Positions 25,838-32,151 of a DNA stretch of 32,447 nucleotides are shown here, piece after piece. Source of the DNA: H111-94 sp034436045 (GTDB taxonomy: Bacteria; Chloroflexota; Ktedonobacteria; Ktedonobacterales; Ktedonobacteraceae); the NCBI GenBank assembly GCA_034436045.1, contig DAOTVZ010000135.1:1-32447 (forward strand), read 5' to 3'. A program made the position numbers and the translations under genes. The stretch's first letter is position 1, and every line of letters starts with the position of its first letter. Below the pieces are notes generated by a model. That model worked only from the letters and a program-made list of their open reading frames with translations. It made no database searches and was not told the DNA's origin.

Positions 25838-25881
25838 TTATCCACCAATTTTCCCTCGCATGGTGGATAACTTGTGGATAA
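25838..25881. promoter_or_regulatory. Cluster of three DnaA-box-like sites
   Basis: TTATCCACC lies at 25838-25846 (plus), TTATCCACC at 25862-25870 (minus) and a perfect consensus TTATCCACA at 25873-25881 (minus). The cluster lies 6 bases upstream of the P-mraZ -35. Its neighbours are not dnaA, dnaN or other usual origin genes, so gene control by DnaA is more likely than a replication origin. Confidence 0.6.
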
Positions 25882-26178
25882 CTCTCAAAGCGAACCGATC
25901 CTCTACCCTTATGCTATGCCTGGTTTCACCAAAAAGAAAAAACTAACCGCTCTGGTTGCCCCAGGCTGAAGCTCTCCGCCAACCAGTGTGTTGTCAGCGC
26001 AGGTAGATTGTTGCTAGATGGAGCAATGGCAACAATGATCAAATCATTAAGATGTACGTGTACATAAGTGTACGTGACTTTTTCTCAGTGCTGCCGTCTA
26101 ACCGGATGTACACACGGAAAAGTATAAGGGCAACCAGCCCGATATCAACCGTTATCGAATCCAAGGAGGATATACGTT
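25882..26178. other. Intergenic region upstream of the MscS-like gene
   Basis: This stretch contains a run of GTGTAC/GTACAC motifs: a TGTACGTGTACA palindrome and a second GTGTACGTG near 26052-26079, and TGTACACAC near 26107. GTACGTG is repeated at 17-base spacing. AAGGAGG precedes the gene start at 26179. I see no gene in this part; short frames lack support. Confidence 0.4.
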
Positions 26179-26925
26179 ATGCCGACTGTCAGCAATTTAG
26201 GCCAGGCGCTCCTGACATCCCTATCGAACGCACTGAGCCTCGTACTCACCTTTATCCCCAGGTTCATTGGCTTTCTGGTGATCCTGCTCGTTGGCTGGAT
26301 TATTGCCAGCGTTTTGAGCAAAACTGTCATGTTTATACTCAGAAAGGTAGGTTTTGAACGGCTCGGTGCGCGCATCGGACTGGATCGCATCGAGCGGAGT
26401 ACAGGAATGCAGCTCAACGTTGTCACTATTCTGGGAAGCATTGTCTACTGGTTCATCTTTCTGATTTTCCTGGTTTCCGCCTTTGACGCTTTGGGGTTAG
26501 CGAGCGTGAGCAGCATTTTGAATTCGCTCATTGCCTATATCCCGAATGTGTTTGTTGCGATCATTATCCTGTTTCTGGGCATTCTGGCAGCTAACTTTGT
26601 CGCCGATATCGTTCAGGGATCAACAGCCACGACACGTGTGGGGAATCCCCGGCTGTTTGCTGCTATTGCACGCTATGCGATTATCGCCTTTACCGGCTTG
26701 ATCGCCCTGGAGCAACTCCAGATCGCCCCTGCCTTGCTGAATATTCTGTTCACGGCCACAATTGGGGCTGCCGCGCTGGCCTTCGGTCTGGCTTTTGGTA
26801 TTGGTGGACAGGACGCGGCGCGACGCTTTCTCAATCGCAGCACAGCGGGATTAACCGCGCCTGTTGCTGAACCGCCTCTCGATGTGACGCGCAGTGTACC
26901 TTCCTCCAATGATGCAACCATATAG
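26179..26925 (+). CDS. MscS-family / conserved-TM-helix membrane protein, no beta domain
   Basis: This 248-aa integral membrane protein has about five hydrophobic helices. Two segments, LTFIPRFIGFLVILLVGWIIA and IAYIPNVFVAIIILFLGILAA, are repeats of the conserved TM helix (PF05552-like) found in small mechanosensitive-channel relatives. Near the end LAFGLAFGIGGQDAARRF matches the pore-helix end of MscS, but the beta domain and cytoplasmic vestibule that follow in MscS are absent and the chain stops about 30 residues later. AAGGAGG lies 9 bases before the ATG. A hairpin terminator follows. It is related to the protein at 28422-29261 beyond the sigma/anti-sigma pair. Confidence 0.8.
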   Translation: MPTVSNLGQALLTSLSNALSLVLTFIPRFIGFLVILLVGWIIASVLSKTVMFILRKVGFERLGARIGLDRIERSTGMQLNVVTILGSIVYWFIFLIFLVSAFDALGLASVSSILNSLIAYIPNVFVAIIILFLGILAANFVADIVQGSTATTRVGNPRLFAAIARYAIIAFTGLIALEQLQIAPALLNILFTATIGAAALAFGLAFGIGGQDAARRFLNRSTAGLTAPVAEPPLDVTRSVPSSNDATI

Positions 26926-26938
26926 TAGTTCTGGATAC

Positions 26939-26973
26939 GAGGACGGAAGAAAGCTCGCCTTTCTTCCGTCCTC
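26939..26973 (+). terminator. Intrinsic terminator after the MscS-like gene
   Basis: A perfect 15 bp stem (26939-26953 with 26959-26973, loop CTCGC) is followed by the T-rich TTCTTTACT. It starts 13 bases after the stop at 26925. Confidence 0.85.
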
Positions 26974-27083
26974 TTCTTTACTAAGTGTTGACAGAATTGG
27001 CGAAGGGTAAAGCCGAATAGGCAATGGAATGGCATATCGGCCACATTATCCAACCTCAAGATGTCCCATCTTAGCTCTGCTGC

Positions 27084-27112
27084 TAGACAAAATGCTACAC
27101 TATCAGTATAAT
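27084..27112 (+). promoter_or_regulatory. Sigma-70 promoter of the ECF sigma operon
   Basis: TAGACA (27084-27089), a 17-base spacer and a perfect TATAAT (27107-27112) make a strong housekeeping-type promoter. The leader to the sigma ATG at 27346 would be about 227 bases. A second possible element, GGAAT with 17 bases to CGTTA (27239-27265), resembles ECF promoters and could be an autoregulated start. Confidence 0.6.
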
Positions 27113-27345
27113 ACACGCAGATACCACAACAGACGTGCATGTAATATCAGGACGGCTCCTAAATGACGACGAGGTAACTGGCAAGTGAGCTATATCGACG
27201 CAAGGATGCAGTGTGGTTATCAACGGGAAGAATATCCAGGAATGCTGGTTTGCTTATCCTCGTTATGTGAGGCACACTTTCTGGTGGTCACATTGTCCTA
27301 TCAAATCATTTGCACGCTCTAAGTCTCTGGGAGTATTGGAGTGAT
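27113..27345 (+). other. Long leader of the sigma operon with a possible small ORF
   Basis: The leader between the promoter and the sigma gene contains a GTG-started frame of 45 codons (27186-27323) with a weak GAGG upstream. It has no recognisable motif and may be chance, or a leader peptide. The ECF-like GGAAT-N17-CGTTA element lies inside it. Confidence 0.25.
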
Positions 27346-28032
27346 ATGGTAGCATGCGCCGATATTGAAACATTGACGGATGAAGAGCTGGTCGAGCGCT
27401 GTAAACGTGAATTACCGCACGATACACGCAGTTATGAGATACTGGTGCAACGTCATATGAATCGCGTTTATAGCGTTGTATATCGTATTATATGTAATAA
27501 AGAGGAGGCAGAAGACATCACTCAAGAGGTCTTCGTGAAGGTTTTTCATGGCCTCAAGAAATTTGAGCAGCAAGCATCGTTTGCCAGTTGGCTCTATCGT
27601 ATTGCTACCAATAGCGCTCTTGATGGTCTGGATAAGCTCAAGCGACAGCAGAAGCATGCCACTCATGTTTCACAAGATATGCACTCTAATGGAGATGATG
27701 AAGAGAACGATGTGCTCAATCGCTATCCGGCGCAGGGCATCGAGCCGGAAGAGTTGACATTGCGTAAAGAGTTACGCGAGTGTATCAGTAGAGTGCTGAG
27801 TAAGCTTGATCGTCAGCAGTGTCGCCTGCTGATAATGCGCGATTTTGATGATCTCAGCTATGACGAGATTGCCAGTGTCCTCAAGGTGAAATTGAGCGCT
27901 GTCAAAATGCGTATTCACCGCGCGCGCCTTTCCTTTCAAGAATTGTTTAGTCAGACCTGCGGAAAGGAATACCTGGGCAAAAATTTACCCTTTTACAAGG
28001 GGGGCACCGGATCTCGAAAAGAAGGAGCATAG
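27346..28032 (+). CDS. ECF-type RNA polymerase sigma factor
   Basis: This 228-aa protein has sigma region 2 (about residues 28-98, with DITQEVFVKVFHGL and FASWLYRIATNSALD) and region 4 (about 145-200, with LSYDEIASVLKVKLSAVKMRIHRAR split by a helix-turn-helix). There is no region 3, as in ECF factors such as SigW or RpoE. An acidic spacer (about 108-140) separates the domains. I start at the ATG at 27346; the in-frame TTG at 27310 lacks a ribosome site. The next gene begins one base after the stop, and its product looks like the matching anti-sigma factor. The regulon is unknown, but the flanking MscS-like genes suggest envelope or osmotic stress. Confidence 0.93.
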   Translation: MVACADIETLTDEELVERCKRELPHDTRSYEILVQRHMNRVYSVVYRIICNKEEAEDITQEVFVKVFHGLKKFEQQASFASWLYRIATNSALDGLDKLKRQQKHATHVSQDMHSNGDDEENDVLNRYPAQGIEPEELTLRKELRECISRVLSKLDRQQCRLLIMRDFDDLSYDEIASVLKVKLSAVKMRIHRARLSFQELFSQTCGKEYLGKNLPFYKGGTGSRKEGA

Positions 28033-28033
28033 G

Positions 28034-28405
28034 ATGGATTGTGAACAGTTGAGGCAGCTTCTACCTGATTTGATTGATGGCATCCTGCCGGAACAGATGC
28101 GTCTGGAGGCCGAGGCAGCTCTACCGGCTTGCCCAGATTGCCAGCGCGAGTATGTGCTGGCAAGTCAGGTTCGCGCCTTCCTGATACAGTTGCAAGAGGA
28201 GAATGAGCAGTTTCGCGTATCCGCCGATTTTGAGCGTCGTTTGATCGAGCGTGTCAAGCGGCAGAGTTCACAATTGGAATTACTTGATCTCTCCTCACGT
28301 GCCTTCGCGGACTGGCTGCTTGAACTCATTAAACTGATTGGCGGTCTCCTCGGTGCCGATGACTCATGGCAAGGGCAAACCATGCGTCCGCAAACAGCCT
28401 CATAA
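28034..28405 (+). CDS. Putative zinc-finger-type anti-sigma factor
   Basis: This 123-aa protein starts one base after the sigma gene, with AGGAG 6 bases upstream. The N-terminus (MDCEQLRQLLPDLIDGILPE) and C33-P-D-C36 match the ZAS (zf-HC2) domain that clamps ECF factors. The histidine normally four residues before the CxxC is alanine (A29), so the zinc site has only Cys3, Cys33 and Cys36 visible. There is no obvious transmembrane helix; a hydrophobic stretch (FADWLLELIKLIGGLLG, about residues 91-107) may be amphipathic. It probably binds and inhibits the adjacent sigma factor; a soluble or peripheral form is inferred. Confidence 0.8.
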   Translation: MDCEQLRQLLPDLIDGILPEQMRLEAEAALPACPDCQREYVLASQVRAFLIQLQEENEQFRVSADFERRLIERVKRQSSQLELLDLSSRAFADWLLELIKLIGGLLGADDSWQGQTMRPQTAS

Positions 28406-28421
28406 AGGGGAACGATAAGCT

Positions 28422-29261
28422 ATGAGCTTTCAACCTGTACTTAATTCGCTGATGCAGATATTACTGCAAATACTTAATTTCTTACCTCGTTTTATCAACG
28501 GCTTACTTATTCTGATCGTCGGCTATCTCATCAGCGCGCTGATCCGCTGGCTCATTCGCTTCGTGCTGCAACATATCCATCTGCAAGAGCTGGCGGATCG
28601 TGTCGGCATCGTGAGTGCGCTACGCAGTCTGGGCATTCGCGCGCCTCTCTCTGAAATCATTGCACAGATCGTTTTTTTCTTCCTGATACTCAGTTTTGCT
28701 ACCTCGGCAGTACGTTTGATGGGCCTGTCTACTGTCGCGGACCTGCTAAATAGTATTCTCAACTTTGTGCCTAAGGCCATTAGTGCCGCCATCCTTATCC
28801 TTTTCGGATCGATGCTGGCACGTTTCCTCGGCAACACGGTGAGCGCCGTAGCGGATACAGTTAATCTATCCTACAGCAAGGCACTGGGCAAAATCATCGA
28901 ATATGCTATTGTGGCCTTCATTATCGTGCTGGCGGTCTCCACGCTCGGTCTCGATACGACAGTGCTAACGACTAGCCTGACTATTATCATTGCTGCCGTG
29001 GGTCTCACCGTAGCACTGACCTTTGGCCTGGGTTCACGCGAGGCCATTCGCAACGTGATTGCTGGTTTCTATGTGCGCCAGAACTTTCGCCCTGGTCAGC
29101 GTGTCACCTTACGTGATTATAGCGGCACTATTCGCAGCATTGCTGGTGCCTACACTGTATTAGAGACTGTCAACGCGGCAGGGCAGAGCGAAACCATCTC
29201 TCTGCCCAACCTGCTGCTTTTAGAGAATGTGGTGAGGGGCGAAGAGCCACAAACATCGTAG
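28422..29261 (+). CDS. MscS family mechanosensitive ion channel
   Basis: This 279-aa membrane protein has several helices with the conserved TM helix repeats (LNFLPRFINGLLILIVGYLI and LNFVPKAISAAILILFGSML). The pore-lining end reads TFGLGSREAIRNVIAGFYVRQ, and the MscS beta-domain follows (FRPGQRVTLRDYSGTIRSI then TVLETVNAAGQSETISLPN). It ends soon after, without the large C-terminal vestibule. MscS channels release solutes under osmotic downshock. AAGGGG lies 11 bases before the ATG and 16 bases separate it from the anti-sigma stop, so sigma, anti-sigma and channel form one operon. It is a longer relative of the 26179-26925 protein. The stop is 12 bases from the opposing aldolase stop. Confidence 0.88.
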   Translation: MSFQPVLNSLMQILLQILNFLPRFINGLLILIVGYLISALIRWLIRFVLQHIHLQELADRVGIVSALRSLGIRAPLSEIIAQIVFFFLILSFATSAVRLMGLSTVADLLNSILNFVPKAISAAILILFGSMLARFLGNTVSAVADTVNLSYSKALGKIIEYAIVAFIIVLAVSTLGLDTTVLTTSLTIIIAAVGLTVALTFGLGSREAIRNVIAGFYVRQNFRPGQRVTLRDYSGTIRSIAGAYTVLETVNAAGQSETISLPNLLLLENVVRGEEPQTS

Positions 29262-29273
29262 GGCATCAAGTCA

Positions 29274-30182
29274 CTACATATTTTGTGCTAAAAATGGTTT
29301 GAAAATTTCTTTCACGCGCTGCCGTTCCTGCTCGCCCAATGGCTGTAGCGGCATACGTGGTTTACCGCCATAGCCTGCCACCTGTTCCAGTGCGGCTTTG
29401 AGGCCCGGCACGCCAAAGAGGGTGGTGACGGCGTTATTGGGTGCAATCAGCGCGGCTTGCAGGCGACGTGCCTCGGCAAGTTGATTGTTGGTGAACAGTG
29501 TCTGCACTGCGCAGACCTCGCGTGGCAGGACATTGGCCAGCGCCGCTACCGCTCCCACCGCCCCTACTGCCAGCGCTGGCAGCAGAAAGCTGGCGCTACC
29601 GGCGAAGACACGAAATGAGGGCCTGACAGCGTCCACTACCTGAGCTAACTTCGTCACGTTGGCGGAGCTATCTTTCAGGCCGATAATGCGTGGATGCCTG
29701 GCCAGCAGGGTGATCGTTTCTGCATCCAGGTCCAGTCCGCCGGTGCTGGCGGGCATATTGTAGATCAGTATGGGCAATGGGCTGGCGTCGGCCACTGCGC
29801 GATAGTGGGCCAACAAAGCTGCGCGCTGCATATTGCTTTTATAGTATGCGGGGGGCAAAATCAGCGCGATGTCTGCACCATTGTCGGCGGCCTGCCGACA
29901 ATGGGCAATAGTGGCTCGTGTCGAGTGATCGCCACATCCGGCAATCAATGGCATACGGGTATTGTGACCGACAACCTCGCGCGCGGTGCGAATCACCTGC
30001 GCCCGTTCCTCTGCGCTGAGATGCACCGCCTCGCCGTTCGACCCCATCAGGACGTAACCAGCGATGCCGCTATCAGCGATGCGCTGCATGTGTCGGCGCA
30101 AGGTGGCAAGGTCGAGTTCTTCCTGCTCGTCAAAAAAGGTGGGGACAGGGGGATAAATTCCGTCCGGTAAGTTGTAGTCCAT
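29274..30182 (-). CDS. DapA/HOGA-family Schiff-base aldolase
   Basis: This 302-aa class I aldolase of the DHDPS/N-acetylneuraminate lyase family has the Schiff-base lysine K170 (IIGLKDSS), the catalytic tyrosine Y141 (PILIYNMPAS) and the carboxylate-binding loop MGSNGEAVHLS (46-56). The loop has GSNGE where true dihydrodipicolinate synthases have GTTGE. This form resembles 4-hydroxy-2-oxoglutarate aldolases and their fungal relatives more than DapA. The substrate is therefore uncertain: lysine/DAP synthesis is possible but I favour another 2-keto acid aldol reaction. GGGAG lies 9 bases before the ATG. It stands alone on its strand. Confidence 0.88.
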   Translation of the reverse strand: MDYNLPDGIYPPVPTFFDEQEELDLATLRRHMQRIADSGIAGYVLMGSNGEAVHLSAEERAQVIRTAREVVGHNTRMPLIAGCGDHSTRATIAHCRQAADNGADIALILPPAYYKSNMQRAALLAHYRAVADASPLPILIYNMPASTGGLDLDAETITLLARHPRIIGLKDSSANVTKLAQVVDAVRPSFRVFAGSASFLLPALAVGAVGAVAALANVLPREVCAVQTLFTNNQLAEARRLQAALIAPNNAVTTLFGVPGLKAALEQVAGYGGKPRMPLQPLGEQERQRVKEIFKPFLAQNM

Positions 30183-30280
30183 GTGACTATGCTCCCATCA
30201 AGCAACATCATAGTATCCCCCTTATTATCCCACGCGAAGCGACCACTCACAAGCGAAGACAGGAAAATCAAACCGGGTTC

Positions 30281-30574
30281 CTACAGGGTGGTGTCGTCTT
30301 CGTTTAGCAGGCCCTGCTCGTAGAGCCAGCGCGCGAAATGCAGGCGATAGTCGCTGAGGAAGCGCTCATGCACCTCCGTATTTTCATCCAGGTGAGTGCG
30401 CAGACAGATCAACTTCAAGGCTTCTTCTCGCCAGAAGCCCTTATCCAGCAGGGAGTCCAGCATGCCCTGTCGCTCGTCCACGCCGCCGACGGCGATTTCT
30501 GTATCAACCTGCGGCCTGAAAGGTTCATATGGGTCGGGTATGTCAAAAAAAGGCGTGTTCGTTTGATGTGCCAT
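30281..30574 (-). CDS. Unknown 97-aa protein
   Basis: I do not recognise this protein. It is soluble, acidic and helical. The middle half reads GMLDSLLDKGFWREEALKLI and HERFLSDYRLHFARWLYEQG, the latter with several aromatic residues. AGGAGG lies 10 bases before the ATG, which argues that it is a real gene. It lies 98 bases after the aldolase gene start on the same strand and is divergent from the sigma factor gene at 30797. No signal peptide or membrane segment is seen. Confidence 0.6.
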   Translation of the reverse strand: MAHQTNTPFFDIPDPYEPFRPQVDTEIAVGGVDERQGMLDSLLDKGFWREEALKLICLRTHLDENTEVHERFLSDYRLHFARWLYEQGLLNEDDTTL

Positions 30575-30796
30575 TGAAAAGATTCCTCCTCACTATCTGT
30601 AGCGCATAGCGTGTTGATTACTTTCCTCTATCGGCAGCTTATTGCGCGATGATACCCGCTGCCTCTCTAGCAGGGACTTTTGCGGCGTGAGATAGGGACT
30701 TGCGTCAATATCATTTCAAGCCTGCACATTCTACACTCTAAAGCATGGAAGGGGTAAAGGACACACACTATATGCCATATAAGGAGTGTGTCATTT
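30575..30796. other. Divergent intergenic region upstream of the WhiG-type sigma gene
   Basis: The region between the divergent 97-aa gene and the sigma gene has no coding frame I trust. TAAA (30755-30758), 15 bases and GCCATATAA (30774-30782) resemble a sigma-28/WhiG promoter but abut the ribosome site (see findings). Confidence 0.4.
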
Positions 30797-31633
30797 ATGC
30801 ATAGAGTTCTAACAATAGAGGAAACGTGGGCTGAATTTATAAAAACGCGCGATCCACGTCTACGTGCCGAACTAATTACTGCCTATCTTCCCCTGGTACG
30901 AATAATCGTTCATCGTCTGGGTATCCCTGAGACAAGTCAGTTGGAGACGGATGATTTGATCAGTTATGGCGTTATCGGGCTTATTAACGCAATAGATCGT
31001 TTTGATGCTACGCGCGGCGTCTGCTTTGAAACGTTTGCCTGCCAGCGTATTCGCGGTGCAGTGATTGACCAGTTGCGCTCGTTGAGTTGGGTGCCGCGCT
31101 CGGTATTGACGCGCGTTCGCCAGATTGAGGGTGTCACGGCGGCGCTGGAGCAGCAGTTGGGGCGCTCGGCCAGTGGCGCAGAGATTGCTAACGCGCTGGG
31201 TATCTCGCTTGAGCAGTACTGGCAAACAATGCAGGATATTAGCACAACCGTTTATTCGCTCGAAACGCCTCCTGGTACGATGGCGCACGAAGAAGATCAA
31301 ATCTCACTGGTCGATATGCTCGAAGATTGCGCTACGCCTGAGCCAGAACACTGGCTAGAGCGGCGCGAACTGATGGAGTTGCTCCAGACAGAATTGTTAC
31401 GACTCCCCAAACGTGAGCGTTTGCTGCTCGCGTGGTACTATTGGGAGAAACAGACGATGCGCGAGATCAGTCGTCGGCTGGCCGTCTCGGAGTCGCGTGT
31501 CTGTCAACTACACGCGCAGGCCGTCACACGACTACGTGCGCTACTCAATAGTGCGAATACTGTCCATAAGCCTGAACAGGATGCCGCTGTCCCTCAACCG
31601 GTGCCTACAGCGGTCAAAGCTGGCAGGCGCTGA
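30797..31633 (+). CDS. RNA polymerase sigma factor of the FliA/WhiG (sigma-28) family
   Basis: This 278-aa protein has region 2 (TDDLISYGVIGLINAIDRFD, then FETFACQRIRGAVIDQLRS), region 3 (SWVPRSVLTRVRQIEGVTAALEQQLGRSASGAEIANAL) and region 4 (LPKRERLLLAWYYWEKQTMREISRRL). The helix-turn-helix reads MREISRRLAVSESRVCQLHA. The family includes FliA (flagella) and WhiG (aerial hypha to spore transition). I start at the ATG at 30797 because AAGGAG lies 10 bases upstream; the in-frame GTG at 30788 is only one base from it. The csrA gene follows by 216 bases. The absence of flagellar genes makes a developmental role more likely (inference). Confidence 0.9.
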   Translation: MHRVLTIEETWAEFIKTRDPRLRAELITAYLPLVRIIVHRLGIPETSQLETDDLISYGVIGLINAIDRFDATRGVCFETFACQRIRGAVIDQLRSLSWVPRSVLTRVRQIEGVTAALEQQLGRSASGAEIANALGISLEQYWQTMQDISTTVYSLETPPGTMAHEEDQISLVDMLEDCATPEPEHWLERRELMELLQTELLRLPKRERLLLAWYYWEKQTMREISRRLAVSESRVCQLHAQAVTRLRALLNSANTVHKPEQDAAVPQPVPTAVKAGRR

Positions 31634-31709
31634 ATAGCCAGAACAGCTATGCAGAGCTTAGTGGGGGGCGAGACAGCGACAGGGTACCCGTTTCTTTTCA
31701 GTAGAGCGT

Positions 31710-31747
31710 CTGATAGTCGAATCTTACATTTGTATATTGACTATCAG
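31710..31747. repeat. 9 bp inverted repeat upstream of csrA
   Basis: CTGATAGTC (31710-31718) and GACTATCAG (31739-31747) are exact complements, 20 bases apart. The inner bases are AT-rich and no T run follows. It could be a regulator half-site pair or a weak sigma-gene terminator. Confidence 0.4.
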
Positions 31748-31849
31748 CTTCTCAAAATGATCATCTAAATAGTAAGGAAGCGCCCGTTCAAGGTGCCTGT
31801 CGCAGCGCAGGGACGCCTGAAACTACAGCTTCTGGGAAGGGAGCTTTGC

Positions 31850-32053
31850 ATGCTTGTATTGCGACGAAAAGTCGGAGAGAGTATCATCCTGGCCGGAGTC
31901 ATCAACATTTCTATCTTAGCGGTTGAGGGAGAGCGCGTCAAAATCGGCATCAATGCTCCGCCCGATGTCAGCATTGTGCGCGAAGAGTTGTTGCATACGC
32001 TTCAGGCAGAAAAGTCCTCTTATTCGGACGGCATACAGGATGAACACGAGTAA
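31850..32053 (+). CDS. csrA: Carbon storage regulator CsrA
   Basis: This 67-aa RNA-binding protein has the CsrA core: MLVLRRKVGESIILAG, VEGERVKIGINAPPDVSIVREEL. CsrA dimers bind GGA motifs in leaders and block or alter translation; in many bacteria it controls flagellin, motility and stationary-phase genes. I start at the ATG at 31850, with AAGGGAG 7 bases upstream; an in-frame ATG at 31793 would add 19 residues with no family match. The leader contains several GGA motifs, so autoregulation is possible. No fliW or flagellin gene is nearby. A short acidic tail (SYSDGIQDEHE) ends the protein. Confidence 0.95.
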   Translation: MLVLRRKVGESIILAGVINISILAVEGERVKIGINAPPDVSIVREELLHTLQAEKSSYSDGIQDEHE

Positions 32054-32102
32054 CGTGCCTTTGTCTGTATGGCATTTCGCATACGGGGCCTGATACCTGG
32101 AG

Positions 32103-32127
32103 GCGGTCGCAAGTTTCTTGCGACCGC
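32103..32127. terminator. Hairpin terminator between csrA and the inositol-phosphate synthase gene
   Basis: GCGGTCGCAAG (32103-32113) pairs exactly with 32117-32127 around a TTT loop. The following bases are TTCGCGTTTC, only partly T-rich. It sits between the convergent csrA and ino1 genes and may serve both. Confidence 0.65.
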
Positions 32128-32151
32128 TTCGCGTTTCAGTAATCTCGCCTG

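Noticed and set aside
25838..25881. Chromosome replication origin
   Set aside because: Three DnaA boxes alone, without dnaA/dnaN neighbours or a clear AT-rich unwinding element, do not support oriC; regulation is more likely.
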